Under the pieces are notes generated by a model that was not told the DNA's origin, searched no databases, and saw nothing but the letters and a program-made list of their open reading frames with translations. Below, piece after piece: positions 11,930-22,947 of a stretch of DNA of 64,000 nucleotides. This DNA is from Rallus limicola (Eukaryota > Chordata > Aves > Gruiformes > Rallidae). The first letter of the stretch is position 1, and each line of letters opens with the position of its first letter. Location of the stretch: the NCBI GenBank assembly GCA_022605955.1, contig JAKCOZ010000040.1, forward strand, positions 1,240,001-1,304,000, in the 5' to 3' direction. A program made the position numbers and the translations under genes.

Positions 11930-12500
11930 ATAGCATCACAGCTTGGGCTGGGTTGGAAGGGACCCCAAGGGTCACAGAGCTCCAAGCCCCTGCCACAGGC
12001 AGGGACACCAACCTCCAGGCCTGGAGCTCCACAAGGTTGCCCAGGGCCCCAGCCAACCTGGCCTTCAACACCCCCAGGGACAGGGCACCCACCCCCTCTC
12101 TGGGCAGCCCCTGCCAGCCCCTCCCCACTCTCTCTGCTAAGAACTTCCCCCTCAGATCTCCTCTCCCCCTTCCCTCCTCCAGCTTCTCTCCAGCCCCCTT
12201 GTCCTGCCAGGCTCTGCCCTTGAACAAGCCAATTCCCCTCCTGTTCCTCTGCTCCCTTCAGGGACTGGCAGGCTGCAATGAGGTCCCCCCACAGCCTTCT
12301 CTTCTCCAGGCTGACCCAGCCCAGCTCCCTCAGCCTCTCTCCAGAGGGGAGCTGCTCCAGCCCTCTGAGCATCTCCGGGGCTCCTCTGACCCTTCTCCAA
12401 CAGCCCCACATCTCTCTTGTCCTGGGGCCCCAGCTCTGGACACAGGACTCCAGCTGGGGCCTCCCCAGGGCAGAGCAGAGAGGAACAATCCCCTCTCTGT
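11930..12500 (-). mobile_element. CR1 LINE, 5'-truncated
   Basis: Reverse-oriented CR1. The 3' terminus is at 11930 (ATAGCATCACAGCTTGGGCT, then GGTTGGAAGGGACCCCAAGG), and it runs to the GGGCAGAGCAGAGAGG segment. It belongs to the same subfamily as the forward copy at 7481-8306. The longer reading frames through it are incidental. Confidence 0.9.
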
Positions 12501-13394
12501 TCATGCCTTACCCTCTCCCCCCACCACTCCCAACCTTGCCCTTTCCTCCTGTTCACTCAACTTAGTATTGAGAGGTCCAGGGATCCCAAATCCATCCTTG
12601 ACAGAAACAGAGATGCACTACAACACTGAGACAAATGACATCCAACAGAAGAATAAACAGCCCAGGGCAAGGTAGGTGGCTCATATACCCCTGTCCCCAC
12701 CCCACCATCCTCACAGTCACCTGGGAAAGGGGAGGGTCCTGCCTGCAGACAGGCTTAAAAGCAGCTGGAAGAGCTGGTGTGGGTCTTCTGACTCCAGTTG
12801 ATTATCATGTGCCAGATGCTGAATGGAGAAGAGTGTTTCTTGCTGAAAACATTGATGCTGTTTTTTTACTATGCTGAATCTCTGATGGTGATAATATAAT
12901 CTGGTATGTAAACAAGTTTAAATTCCTGGGGATATAGGTAGAAATTATTAAAGATAGTCTTAAACTTCTTACAAAGTAATTAAATTCTGTAAACCAGCTG
13001 TCATTGGAAATGATGTTTTAGACTTGGACAAAAATAATAAACTATTACATACTTGCAATGTGTACCCAGTGAGACAGAACCACGAGGTTCTACAGGAACT
13101 ACATTCCAGCTGAGACTGAGTAACAAAGAAGAACTGCATCTGCAAGCAATCACGACTAAAGGATACCTCTGCAGGCAAATAGAGTATGTAAGTACTCAAC
13201 TGAAATTGTCAGTCTCTTTAACTGGCAGCTGTAAGAATTCTAGATGACAGAAACATGTTCCTGCCCTGAAATATCCCTAGGTAGTGCACAAGCAGCCCCA
13301 AAATTCATGTTCAGGGCTTTCCTAGCTAAGGGAAGAGTCCTGAGTGCGATGATATCTTTTTCTGGCTTTACAGGGTCTGACTTGTGGCCAGTAG
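12501..13394. other. Intergenic, AT-rich, no gene seen
   Basis: It becomes AT-rich at about 12880-13060 (several TTAAA and ATAATA words). No recognisable coding exon or repeat family. Confidence 0.5.
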
Positions 13395-13945
13395 GTCTGG
13401 GGAGGGGATTGTGCCCCTGGACTGGGCACTGGGGAGGCTGCACCTGGAGTGCTGGGTCCAGCTCTGGGCTCCTCACCATCAGAAGGACATGGAGGTCCTG
13501 GAGTGAGTCCAGAGAAGGGCAACCAGGCTGGGGAAGGGGCTGGAGGGCAAATCCTCTGAGGAGCAGCTGAGGGAGCTGGGGATGTTGAGCCTGGAGAAGA
13601 GGAAGCTGAGGGGAGACCTTCTCCCCACCTCCCCTGCCCTGCCAGGAGGGTGCAGAGAGGTGGGCGCTGGTCTCTTCAGCCAGGGGACAGGAGCTGGGAC
13701 AAGGGGCAATGGGCTCAAGCTGCCCCAGGGCAGGGTCAGAGCAGATGGGAGGGCAAAGTTCTTCCCTGGCAGAGTTGTGGGGCTGTGGCCCAGGCTGCCC
13801 AGGGAGGGGCTGAGTCCCCTTCCCTGGGTGTGTTTAACAGAGGGGAGATGAGGTGCTCAGGGATCTGGTTTAGCTTGGGGTGGGAATGGTTGGACTTGAT
13901 GATCTTAAAGGTCTTTTCCAACCTGGTGATTCTGTGTCATGCACG
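13395..13945 (+). mobile_element. CR1 LINE, 3' portion
   Basis: Forward CR1 from GGTCTGGGGAGGGGATTGTG through GGGCAACCAGGCTGGGGAAG to the 3' end CCAACCTGGTGATTCTGTGT. It lies just upstream of the retroviral gag remnant. Confidence 0.88.
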
Positions 13946-14040
13946 TGGTTCAAAAAGAAATTATTCTTATTTTTCATTTTTAAACCCCTGCACTGGAGTG
14001 TCTTTCCATCAGTCACTTGTTGCAGTCAGCAGGATACGAT

Positions 14041-15625
14041 GGAGGAGCTATTGTAGAAACATGGGTGTAGATTTTCTCCTCTGGACAAGGCAAAGGCAAA
14101 CGTGTTGTGGAAAAGTAAGGAGAAAGTGTTGGAATGGGTAGAGCAGTGTAGGAAGGAGCTAAAGAAAACGAAAAACGGGAAAGGTAAAGGTATCCTATGC
14201 ACTGTCTTTGGAGCATGCCTCACTTGTGCACAGCAGGAGGCGCTGGAGTCCAAAACAGCAAAGGCAGCTGCCTTGGAAACTGAACTGGAAGTTACCAAGT
14301 CTGGTTTAGAAGCAGAGCAAAAGATTAATGATTTGTGTGTTAGTAATGAAAAACTGGGAACTGAAAATATAGTTTTGAAAGATGGATTATATTCTGAAAG
14401 GGAGAATGTTAAAATATTACAAGAAAAAATCAAATGCACCGACTCCCTCTCCCACCCAAGCCAGGAATTTAAAAGTTATGTGTGCTGAACCTGATACTTG
14501 GGATGAGAAAATCTGGAGAGACTTGATGATAAAGCCGATGTGATATTGAAATTCGACCCCTCATTAAAACAGAGGTACATTCAAATGGCAGGAGCAATCA
14601 AAGATTAACTACAACCACACGAATCACCCCGCGGTCTGGGCCTGAGCTTGCACAAATGCATGAGAAATTCTCACACATGCCAGGGGAAAGTGAAAGGGAA
14701 TATTTACTGTGTGTGTGTGTCACTGAATGGAGGAGATCAAGTCTTGCTGAGTGAGGAGGAAGTTAGGGGCTGTCAGGGAGGCAGCAGGCCTGCCAGCGGC
14801 CTGGCTCTCCTCATAGAAGACACAGGCCCTGACAATATTCTTGTGTTCCCATGAGACAGGAGAAGTTCCTCATGCTGAGAGGATTTTGATAATCACATTC
14901 TCAAAACACAATGGCCTTGAAGACAGGGGTATAGGCTGCCCTCAACCAAGAAGGAGTTATGGGAAGGTACTTGGGAGTAAGTGAACATGTTAAGAACCAG
15001 CCATAAGATGGTCAAAACAGCAGGTGTGTGGATGCTTTTAGATATCAAAGGTAAACTAAGCATGTTTAGCTAGAAGATCTGTTTATCAGAACTCATTATA
15101 ATCTCTAACCAATCAGTGGGGTGTGAACAGTGAGTGTAACCAATTAGCAGTTTTTAGCTTGCCACGTTTGCAGTAACAAATGTCTCTAATCTGTGGGATT
15201 TCACCCAAGAAACGGCTTCACCTAAACCTCATATCAAACTGTGTGCTGCTGATCACTGATCTCCACAAGGGGCTATTGGGATCCTGGTGTATTCTTTGTT
15301 CAGGGTCCCAAGGGGGACCAATGCTTGATGCCCAGAGTTGCCTATTGGGCAGGGGGACTAGATTGTAGAGAGCAAGGTGAACCTTTAACTATTAAAACTG
15401 CTGGATTATTTGGGCTGTCTGAATCAGTGCAAAAGGCTGCTTGTATTCAAGCCATATGGGAGGCAGGGCATTCCCCTTGCTGCCATGGTCCATCTAGTCC
15501 AACTTAAACTACTGATTAAAGGTCTCCCTGATGCCTTGAAAATCGATGTGCAAAGCCTAAAGGAAAAGATTCTGCAAGGAATTGATCCTAATACTACCCC
15601 AATCAGCAGCAACAGCCTGTTTTAA
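14041..15625 (+). pseudogene. Endogenous retrovirus gag remnant (block A), broken
   Basis: Degenerate gag of an avian endogenous retrovirus, recognised from capsid-like motifs. Three pieces are seen. At 14102-14488 an open frame encodes a Lys/Glu-rich coiled-coil segment (ALETELEVTKSGLEAEQKI). Near 14640-14860, frame-shifted pieces show an ELAQMHEKFSHMPGESERE motif and, in another frame, LNGGDQVLLSEEE. At 15325-15625 are AYWAGGL, ESVQKAACIQAI and LIKGLPDAL. The 14870-15320 stretch between them shows no gag match. Several stops and frameshifts break it. Relative to block B there is an additional 11-bp deletion near 14429 that shifts the first frame. No pol or env and no paired LTRs were seen beside it. 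It is a non-functional fossil. Confidence 0.75.
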
Positions 15626-15642
15626 CATGGGGGGAACTGTTA

Positions 15643-16190
15643 CAGAACCATAGAATCCCAGGGGTTGGAAGGGCCCTCCAGAGCTCCTGGGGTCCAACCC
15701 CCTGCCAAAGCAGCTCCCCAGCTCAGATTGCACAGGGCGGTGTCCAGACGGGGCTGGAATCTCTCCAGAGATGGAGACTCCACACCCCCCTGGGCAGCCT
15801 GGCCCAGGGCTCCCTCACCCTCCCTGGGGAGAAGTTCTGCCCCAGCTTGGGCTGGAACTTCCTCTGCTCTAACTTGCAGCCATTGCCCCTTGTCCTGTCC
15901 CCACAGACACTGACAAGGGGCTGCCCATATCCCCCTGCATCCCACCCTTCAGATAGTGATAACCATTCATCAGGTTCCCCCTTAGTCTTCTTCTCTCCAG
16001 GCTGAACAGCCCCAGCTCCCTCAGCCTTTCCTCACACGGGAGATGCTCCAGGCCCTTCATCTCCAGAGCCTCCTCTGGACTCTCTCCAGGAGATCCCTGT
16101 CTGTTTGATCCCAGGGAGCCCAGCACTGGACACAACACTCCAGGTGGAGCCTGATCAGTGCAGAGCAGAGGGGGAGGATCCCCTCCTGTG
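15643..16190 (-). mobile_element. CR1 LINE, 5'-truncated
   Basis: Reverse-oriented CR1. The terminus is at 15643 (CAGAACCATAGAATCCCAGG), and it continues to the GTGCAGAGCAGAGGGGGAGG segment. It abuts the 3' edge of the gag remnant and is close in sequence to the copy at 4330-4884. Confidence 0.9.
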
Positions 16191-16376
16191 ACCTACTGCC
16201 CACACACCTCCTGATGCCCCCTGGATCCCATTGTCTCTCTCAGCCCCAGGACACACTGCTGGCTCATGGCAGCCTCACTTCTTCCACCCCAGAGCAACAC
16301 CCTTCTCCTTTGGAGGCGCAGGGAGTGTCCATGGAGGGAATGAACAGAAGGAGACCAGGCTTGGATGCAGCAGAAC

Positions 16377-16382
16377 TTTAAT
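16377..16382 (-). terminator. Polyadenylation signal ATTAAA, keratin gene 1
   Basis: On the minus strand, ATTAAA lies about 285 nt after the keratin stop. In block B the same site reads ATTAAG, so the canonical signal is lost there. Confidence 0.55.
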
Positions 16383-16666
16383 GAGCCGAAGGGGGAAACT
16401 CCAAGTGGAAATCAGCAGTGCAGGGAGCGCCGGGGTTGTGGTCCTTGGCTGTGGAGAAGTTCCTGTGTGGTGTCTGCCTGCCTGTCCTACAGAAGGACAG
16501 GAGAATGATGGTCCCCACTAGGAAGGCCTTGTTGGGACCAGCAGCCAAGAAGGAAGAAGGAGAGAAAAGCAAAGCCATGGACCTATCCTGAAACCAAGAT
16601 CAATCCTGTGCCCAGCACCATCTTCTGAGTTCCTCAGGGTGTCTGCGGGGAGATTTCCCAGCCTCT

Positions 16667-16972
16667 TTAGCAGGGGAGGCCCCTTCTGCCACCATAGCGG
16701 CTGGTGATGCAGGAGAGGTCAAAGCCCCCAGAGGTGATGGGCACTCCGTCACAGCTGAGGATGCTGCCAACAGCAGCGGAGGTGGAGGAGCCCACAAGGG
16801 TGTTCTGCGGGAAGGAGCTGAGGATGGGGCCGGGCAGGGTCACCACCACAGCAGGGGGCTCGATGACCACGGTGGAGTTCTGGCACTGCCTGACACAGGG
16901 CTCATTGCAGCTGTTGGCCAGCGGGGTCGGGCCGCAGGGCCGGCAGGGCAGGCACGGGTTGTAGCAGGACAT
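16667..16972 (-). CDS. Feather beta-keratin (corneous beta protein), gene 1 block A
   Basis: Structural protein of feather barbs and epidermis that polymerises into about 3.4-nm filaments in keratinocytes. The 101-residue ORF is complete, close to the usual 97-100. It has a Cys-rich N-terminus ([20 protein letters not shown]), a central beta-strand core ([20 protein letters not shown]) and a Gly/Cys C-terminal tail ending [11 protein letters not shown]. The coding region is one exon. An AG acceptor 22 nt upstream of the ATG and a noncoding exon about 350 bp further upstream reproduce the standard feather-keratin gene structure. It differs from gene 2 (22241-22546) mainly in the last ten residues and near residues 11-14. 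The start is fixed by the conserved MSCY and the upstream acceptor. The identical protein is encoded in block B. Confidence 0.95.
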   Translation of the reverse strand: MSCYNPCLPCRPCGPTPLANSCNEPCVRQCQNSTVVIEPPAVVVTLPGPILSSFPQNTLVGSSTSAAVGSILSCDGVPITSGGFDLSCITSRYGGRRGLPC

Positions 16973-17344
16973 GTTTCACAGGGTGGAGCTGCACCTGGGA
17001 GAGAAGCAGGGAGGAAGCACAGCACAAGGGTGGGTGAGGAGCAGCTGAGGGGGAGGGTTTCTATCTCAGAAAGGACCCAAGGATTCCTGGGAAGCAGGAA
17101 TCTGCACCCAGAGCCGCATGGTCTTTATCCTATAAAGAGCAGCCTGGCTCAAAGAGGGTCCCTCCCAATTTGCCTTCAAATCCTTCCTCAGACTCAGTCC
17201 AGTCTCTGTCTGAGTAACCCTCTCTCTACTTTGTCATGACCAGAAGATCCAAAGCCCAGGGAAGGACAGAGCGAAGAGCATCTGAGATGCCCACCCATTG
17301 GAGATCTCCCTCTGGAAGAGGAGGAGAAGGGGCTCAGCACTCAC

Positions 17345-17411
17345 CTGGTTTCCAAAGAGAAGGAGGCAGGAGAGGTGTGTGAGAGAGCAGAGCCTTGTGC
17401 TGGCTTTTATC
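17345..17411 (-). promoter_or_regulatory. Keratin gene 1 TATA box and noncoding exon 1
   Basis: On the minus strand a GATAAAAG TATA box occupies 17404-17411. About 30 nt downstream begins a short noncoding exon ending at 17345 in CCAG followed by GTGAGT. The intron 16995-17344 then leads to the acceptor before exon 2 (16994). A short 5' UTR exon with a ~350-bp intron is characteristic of feather keratin genes. Confidence 0.8.
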
Positions 17412-18282
17412 CCTGCCCTGCATTGCCGCAGGACATGAGGCCCCTTTGCAGAGGTACCAATTTTCTGAGCAGCTCCTCTTGCATGCAAACCATCGCCGCT
17501 GATGCTACGGGCTGGGCTGTATTTTCCAGCACTGCTGCCTTTTCATTTGCAGCTCTGTGCTATGCCCATTCCCCAGTGAGGGCTGCTTCAGAGCAGGGGG
17601 AGGAAAGGCCCCGGGGTTTCTAGGGCAGGAATGCAGCAGTGTGGGTAGAATACTCAAGAGCTCAAGTGCCAGATGGGTCCAGATCAGGTGAGTGAGGGCA
17701 GTTTGGGTCACTCCTTTGAGACTCTTGGTAGTATTGTTCTTGGGAACAAGCTCCAGTAATCCTCATGTGGACACCCATGGTCTCCCATGCATGAGGACGT
17801 GCCGCCTTCCTGTCTTTTCCCTCCCTCCTCACATCACCCCAGTGCTCACACTTGTTGCCTCCCCAGGTTGGATGTGTTGTGCTGCTGGGTGTTGACCCCA
17901 TCCTGCCTACCACTGCCCAGTGCCCAGGGGTCCTCAGCAGAGTCTAAGGTTCACTGTGTTCCTATGTGTGTCCTTGTGCTGTGTGATTTCATAAGCAGAC
18001 AGGTCTGTGCATGTGGGAGCACAACCCTGTGCATGGTGCCGTGCCGGTGTGCATGGGCCTCTGTCTGTGTGTCCCCCTGTGTGTCCAGCATCAGGAGGGA
18101 CGATAATGCTCACAGCAGGGACACCCTCCACTGTTCTTTCCAGGTGCAACACAGAGCAGCAGGTTCCCAGGCTCAGAAGGAGTCTGAGTGCAGTTGAGCG
18201 GTGCTGGCACCATCCTGCTAGAGATGTGTCCAGGGCAGAGGCCCTGAACTGCAGCCCCTGCCTCCTGAGCCCAGTGCATTCA
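17412..18282. other. Spacer between divergent keratin gene 1 and V segment
   Basis: No gene recognised. The part nearest the keratin promoter resembles the matching spacer at 23015-23300 (shared words such as GCATTCCCCAGTGA-like and CTTGCATGCAAA-like). This supports duplication of the whole keratin/V module. GTGT-rich stretches lie near 17950-18090. Confidence 0.5.
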
Positions 18283-18500
18283 GGTTGGGGCTCCCCAGTC
18301 CCAGAAGGACATGCATAGAGTGAAGCGAGGCCAGCAAAGGCCACCAACATGGTTAAGGGGGCTGGCAAAGATGAAGTGCGAGGAGAGTCTGAGAGAACAG
18401 ACTCTGGCACAGGGTGCCCAGAGAAGCTGTGGATGCCGCCTCCCTGGCGGTGTGCAAGGCCAGGATGGATGGGGCTTTGGGCCACCTGTGCCATTCCTCT
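18283..18500 (+). mobile_element. CR1 LINE 3' fragment upstream of V segment
   Basis: Forward CR1 with the AGGCCAGCAAAGGCCACCAA, GGTGCCCAGAGAAGCTGTGG and AAGGCCAGGATGGATGGGGC words. It is truncated at both sides and about 220 bp from the V leader ATG. Confidence 0.7.
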
Positions 18501-18720
18501 GGCCGCGGCTTGTCCCGCTTCGCTCTGCGCCGGGGAGTGCGGGGGGACCAGGGCTGGGCAGCGCCGCGCCCCTCGGGCCGCTCTGCTCCCGGCCCGCCCG
18601 GCCCGGCCCCGCTGCCGCCGGCGCAGGGCTCAGCCCCGGGGCGGAGCTGGTGGCAGCTGGGCCGTGAGGAGGGAGAGGAGGCGCCGCGGCCAGAGGCAGC
18701 AGAGAGCTGGGGCTGGCGGG

Positions 18721-19580
18721 ATGCGGCGGGGCCGGGGCGCAGGGCTGGCGGTGCTGGCCGCGGTGCTGCTGGGTGCGTGCGTGGGGCTGCCGGGGTCGAT
18801 GGGGGCCGGGCTGGTGCTGCGCCTGGGCTGGCTCCGGAGGTCTCTCGACACTGCCGGCCCCTCTGGCTTCTTCACAGACCTCTGTCCCCGAGGCATCCTC
18901 CTGCCCATCCCTCCCTCTGCTACCGGCCCGCATTCCCTCCGATCATGCATTGATCTGTTCTTAGTCCAGTCCTGCTTGTTTCCTCCTTCTCCTCTGTGGC
19001 TTTCCAGTAAAATGTGTGTGTCTTGCGGTATCTTGCTTCCCACTTGCTGCTGACATTCTTTCCTTTATCCCACTTTTCCTTATCCTCCTTCTACCCATCA
19101 TTCACACATTCCTCTCTCCAGCAGCTATTATTCCTGGGCACTTTGGTTCCTGCCCAGGCTGGAAACCCTTCTCCTCCTCATCTGGGCATGGTGCCGGTGC
19201 TTGTGTGGGATTTCCTCTGGCAAACAACAGGCCGGGCTGGGCAGAAAGCAGTTTCTGAGGTTTTTCCTTCTCTTTCTCCTTCCTGGCAGCGGCTGTGGGC
19301 AGAGCCCAGGTGCAGCAGGAGCCGTCGGCAGAGACCAACGAGGGCATCGCCATCACCATCAACTGCTCGCACCCCAGCATACAGGCTGTCTACACTGATT
19401 GGTACCGTCAGCTGCCGGGCCGAGGTCCCACATTCCTCATAAGCGGCATTAAAGATTCCAAGACTTTGTCGAATCCCCCTGGGAAGCTGCGGGTGTCGTC
19501 AGACCGACGGTCCAGCAGCCTGCTGCTGTCCCGGCCCCGGCGCAGGGACGCGGCGGTGTATTACTGCGCCGTGTGGGAGA
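18721..19580 (+). CDS. T-cell receptor alpha/delta-type V gene segment (block A, V1)
   Basis: Germline V segment for an antigen receptor, read as TCR alpha/delta-like rather than immunoglobulin because of its WYRQLPGRGP framework. Leader exon 18721-18772 encodes a hydrophobic signal peptide (MRRGRGAGLAVLAAVLLG) and ends in GTGCG. The V exon 19290-19580 follows an AG acceptor and opens with AAVGRAQVQQEPSAE. It shows the first canonical Cys (ITINCSHP), the conserved Trp (DWYRQL), a DRRSSSLLLSRP strand and the second Cys in DAAVYYCAVW. The exon stops at a recombination signal (19581-19619), so it is unrearranged germline DNA. Both exons are open. It lies divergently upstream of keratin gene 1. 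Its exact family (TRAV or TRDV) cannot be fixed without the J and C genes, which are not in the window. Confidence 0.85.
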
Positions 19581-19619
19581 CACGGGGAGAGGAGCCGGGG
19601 CTGCGGCCGGGCACGAACC
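19581..19619 (+). other. V recombination signal sequence, 23-bp spacer
   Basis: Heptamer CACGGGG (19581-19587), exactly 23 bp of spacer, then nonamer GCACGAACC (19611-19619). The heptamer keeps the essential CAC (5 of 7 against CACAGTG). The nonamer matches ACAAAAACC at 6 of 9. It sits right after the codons for YYCAVWE, where a V RSS belongs. Confidence 0.75.
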
Positions 19620-20019
19620 GCCGCGGGCGGGGCCGGGCGTGTGTGTCGGGGTCGGGGGCACAGCCCCGGCCGGGCCCAACAGGGGGCGATGCCGCTGCGG
19701 CCGCCGGCGCCGCCTGGCACCGCCCGGCCCCTGCCCGGCCCCCGCGGCCCTTCCCCCGCCCCTCCGGGCCCGGCCCCGGCAGCACCAGCTCCTCCTGACA
19801 CTCGGGGCCTGCGCTCGCCACCTCTCTGCTCGCTGAGGTTCAGCAATGCCGGCCCCTTTTCAAGTCCCAGTCTCCAGCAGCACTGGAACCGGCAGGTCCC
19901 AAGGGCGGCAATCAAGGAGGCGGGGCAGGGCCCGGCCTGGCTGGACAGGGACCTTCTGCTAGAGCTCAGCTGGGAGAAACAAGGGCACAGCCGCTGGCAG
20001 CGAGGTCGGGGTTCTCTAG
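19620..20019. other. GC-rich V1 downstream flank, no gene
   Basis: CpG-dense sequence after the RSS. The first ~100 bp are shared with the V2 flank (26597-26680) and then diverge. Long frames through it are read-through of GC-rich DNA. Confidence 0.5.
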
Positions 20020-21248
20020 GGATGGCTTCTGCAAGAAGCAGGTAGAAGTTCTCTGCAGGCTCCAGAGAATAAATATCGTCCCACTCAAGACCAGAGCTGT
20101 TGTTGACCGAGGCCAAGCCAGTCAATGATGGTCACAGCACCGCTGTGGATCACATGTAGGAGAACAAAGGCAGCAAGCAGCCGCTTTTTACCCCAGAGAA
20201 GGGAGTGAGAAGATGTAAGAAACTGTGCAGACACCAAGGCCTGTGGAGAAGGGCAGGGGGGAGGTGCTCCAGGCAGCAGAGTGAAGGATTGCCCTGCAGC
20301 CTATGGAGGAGACCATGGTAGAATGGGAGTTCCTGTGCGGCCCATGGAAGAGGATTGAGAGCAGAGCCCCCACCTGCAGCCCGTGGAGAGTCCCCATGCT
20401 GGAGCAGTTGGAGACACATAGAAGACACTGTGATCTGCATTGGAGCAGGCCTCTAGCGGCACTTGCAGCCCTTGGAGAGAGACAGAGACATGGAAATGAA
20501 AGAGAGAAGTCCATGTTGGAGCAGGCTTTCTTGGTGGGGGGGTGGGGTGGTGGAGAGGGGGTAGCTTGTGACTCTGTGGAGGACCAGGCTGGAACAGTCT
20601 GAGCTTGAGGGACTAAGAGTCATTCTATGCTTTTGTGACTGCACCCATAGCAGTGACCTAGGCTGGGGCAGCTGGTGAAGAGCTGAAGTCCCATGGGAAG
20701 GGACTCACATTGGAGAAGTTAATGGAGGAGTTAAATGGACTGTCTGCCATGTGTGGGACCCTATGGTGCATCAGGGGAAGAGTGTGAGGAATGCATCACC
20801 CTCTACCCCCACCCACCCACCCCACCTAAGAAGGAAAACAATTTGTGAGGAACGAACCAAACCCCTGATTCTCCCATTCCCTGTCCCCACTTCATATCCC
20901 AGTGAAATGGCAGAAGGGAGTGAAATCCTGTCTAAAGTGAGGTCTGCTCCCAACAGACAGTAGCAGGAGGGTTGGGGGGAGGTGTCTTAAGGTTTGGTCA
21001 CACTTCTCATGATCCAACTCTGGTGGCACTGTGTGTGCAGTGGAGTGTAAGAAATGAGTTTTCTTTCCTTTACTCTATGTTGGGTCTGTTCTCCCTGTGA
21101 CACTAATTGCAGAATGATCTCTCCCTGTCCTTATCTCCAATCCAAAGCCCCTCAATATCTATTTTCTCCCCTGTCCAGCTGAAAGGGGGAGTGACAGAGC
21201 AGCTTTGGTGGGCGTCTGGCCTGCAGCCAGGGTGAAACCACCACAACA
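20020..21248. mobile_element. Avian LTR (ERV-type), decayed, LTR1
   Basis: Contains the series of CAGCCCGTGGAGAG / ATGCTGGAGCAG motifs typical of a common bird LTR (20280-20600). Its far end, 21110-21248, reads as the reverse complement of the start of LTR2 (GATCTCTCCCTGTCCTTATC and CACCACAACA against TGTGGTGG at 23946). It is therefore a member of the LTR2 family in the opposite orientation. No internal viral genes adjoin it, so it is probably a solo LTR. The family name was not verified. Confidence 0.7.
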
Positions 21249-21828
21249 CCTCCACCACCAGGCTGGCAACAGGTGGGCCATGCCGTGCTGAAGAGAGGTA
21301 GGACTGCATGAGGAAGATCAGGTGTTGGAGGGGCATGACAGGTGGAGCCTGGACTGTGGGCCATTCCAAAGTCTATTTGCTTGTTCCCAGTTCCAGCCAA
21401 CCTTTGGGAATGTCTTCGTAGCTCCACCCAAAGCAGGAGAAGCACTCTTGCCCAAGATGATGTGGGACTGCTGACCTCCTGGGGGCCAGCTACGTGCCCA
21501 CATTTCCTCCCTTGAGGGCAGAACCTATTAGGATTCCTTTTGATATGATGTCCTCCGTGTCCAAGGGGGGATTTCTGAGTGGAGACACAGCAAGGCAAAG
21601 ACAGATGGTCATTGGCTGTGGAGTAAGTAGGCTTGACTTCCTCCCCTTCAAGAGGCAGTGCCTGGAAGAAGACTTGCTGCAGTGTGTCCCACCCTCCAAT
21701 AGCTTAAGCAGTGATGAATGGCCCCCTTCTGCCCCCACCTAATTTCCCCCAGAGCCGTGGCTTTCTCTCTCCACAGTCAGGACACAGATGGAAAGAGCAG
21801 CACAGGGACATGGGCAGGGCTGCAGCAG
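21249..21828. other. Intergenic between LTR1 and keratin gene 2, no gene seen
   Basis: No coding exon or repeat family recognised. The short frames on both strands lack familiar motifs. Confidence 0.4.
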
Positions 21829-21834
21829 TTTATT
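21829..21834 (-). terminator. Polyadenylation signal AATAAA, keratin gene 2
   Basis: Canonical AATAAA on the minus strand about 405 nt after the keratin gene 2 stop. It is conserved in block B at 61483-61488. Confidence 0.7.
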
Positions 21835-22240
21835 GAAGAGTCTAAAGGGCGCCATGAGGTCACTCTGAGTGGAGGCCCCAGTGCAGGAGTAGCCAAGAAT
21901 CTGTTTCCCCTTTCCCAGTGCAGAGTTCCCACAGGACATCTGTCAACCTGCCCAGCAAAGGGAGACAGGCCAGCAGGTCCCTCCAGGCTGGTTTGTGGGG
22001 TCCTCAGAGCAGGATTGGAGGGGAGCAGAAGAGAAGAACAGAAATGAAAAGGCTGAGGGGAGGAGAGGAAAGGTAGACATTGGCCGTGTTGTGCAGGAGC
22101 TCAGGCTGGCACTGCCTTGCCCTTGCAGGCGAAGCCAAAGATGGTCACTTTGCTTAAAACACCGTCATGGAGTTTGCTCCTGTGTGAGCATCATGCTCTG
22201 AGTGCCTGGGGGTCGTTGCCTGAGGTCACTGCCAGCAGCT

Positions 22241-22546
22241 TTAGCAGGGGGGGCATCTGCTGCCACAGTAGCGGCTGGTGATGCAGGAGAGGTCAAAGCC
22301 CCCAGAGGTGATGGGCACTCCGTCACAGCTGAGGATGCTGCCAACAGCAGCGGAGGTGGAGGAGCCCACAAGGGTGTTCTGCGGGAAGGAGCTGAGGATG
22401 GGTCCGGGCAGGGTCACCACCACAGCAGGTGGCTCGATGACCACGGTGGAGTTCTGGCACTGCCTGACACAGGGCTCATTGCAGCTGTTGGCCAGCGGGG
22501 TTGGGCTGCAGGGCTGGCAGGGCAGGCACGGATTGTAGCAGGACAT
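22241..22546 (-). CDS. Feather beta-keratin, gene 2 block A
   Basis: A second complete 101-residue feather keratin. It has the same architecture as gene 1: Cys-rich N-terminus ([20 protein letters not shown]), the same beta-strand core, and a C-terminus ending [11 protein letters not shown]. The coding sequence has only about six nucleotide differences from gene 1 outside the C-terminal end, while introns and flanks have diverged much more, which suggests gene conversion of the coding exon. An acceptor lies just upstream of the ATG, and the noncoding exon and TATA box lie near 22948-23014. It has a canonical AATAAA, unlike gene 1. The identical protein is present in block B. Confidence 0.95.
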   Translation of the reverse strand: MSCYNPCLPCQPCSPTPLANSCNEPCVRQCQNSTVVIEPPAVVVTLPGPILSSFPQNTLVGSSTSAAVGSILSCDGVPITSGGFDLSCITSRYCGSRCPPC

Positions 22547-22947
22547 GTTTCACAGGGCAGGAGCTGCACCTGGGAGAGAAGCAGGGAGGAAGCAAAACAT
22601 GGGCATGGGTGAGGAGTAGCCTGGTACCACACCATGAGGGAGACAAAGAACATGAGGGCCAGGAGGTGGATGCTGTGCAGAGATGTGTTGGGGCTTCTTG
22701 GCCTCATCCTGCCTGGGACCAAAATGAGCCACCAGCTGTTATCCAGCTCTTCCTAGCTCTGTGTCCAGCAGTCAGCTCAGGCCCATCCCAGCTTCCCTCC
22801 GTGCCTAACCTTCTCCCCATTTCCCTCTCTCATGATGAGCAGCCCCAGAGTCATGCCCAGAACACTGCTGCTGTCAGCAGAGAAGTCCACATAGATGAGC
22901 CCTCCGTTTTAAGAAAGAAGAGAAAGGAGAAGGGTCTTCAGACTCAC

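Noticed and set aside
16704..16964. Plus-strand 86-codon frame opposite keratin gene 1 (and equivalents at 22278, 56358 and 61932)
   Set aside because: Antisense shadow of the conserved keratin coding sequence; its conservation follows from the keratin.
18280..18933. Minus-strand 217-codon Pro-rich frame across the V1 promoter and leader
   Set aside because: Antisense to the V leader in CpG-rich DNA. The plus-strand leader exon with a splice donor, V exon and RSS explains the region.
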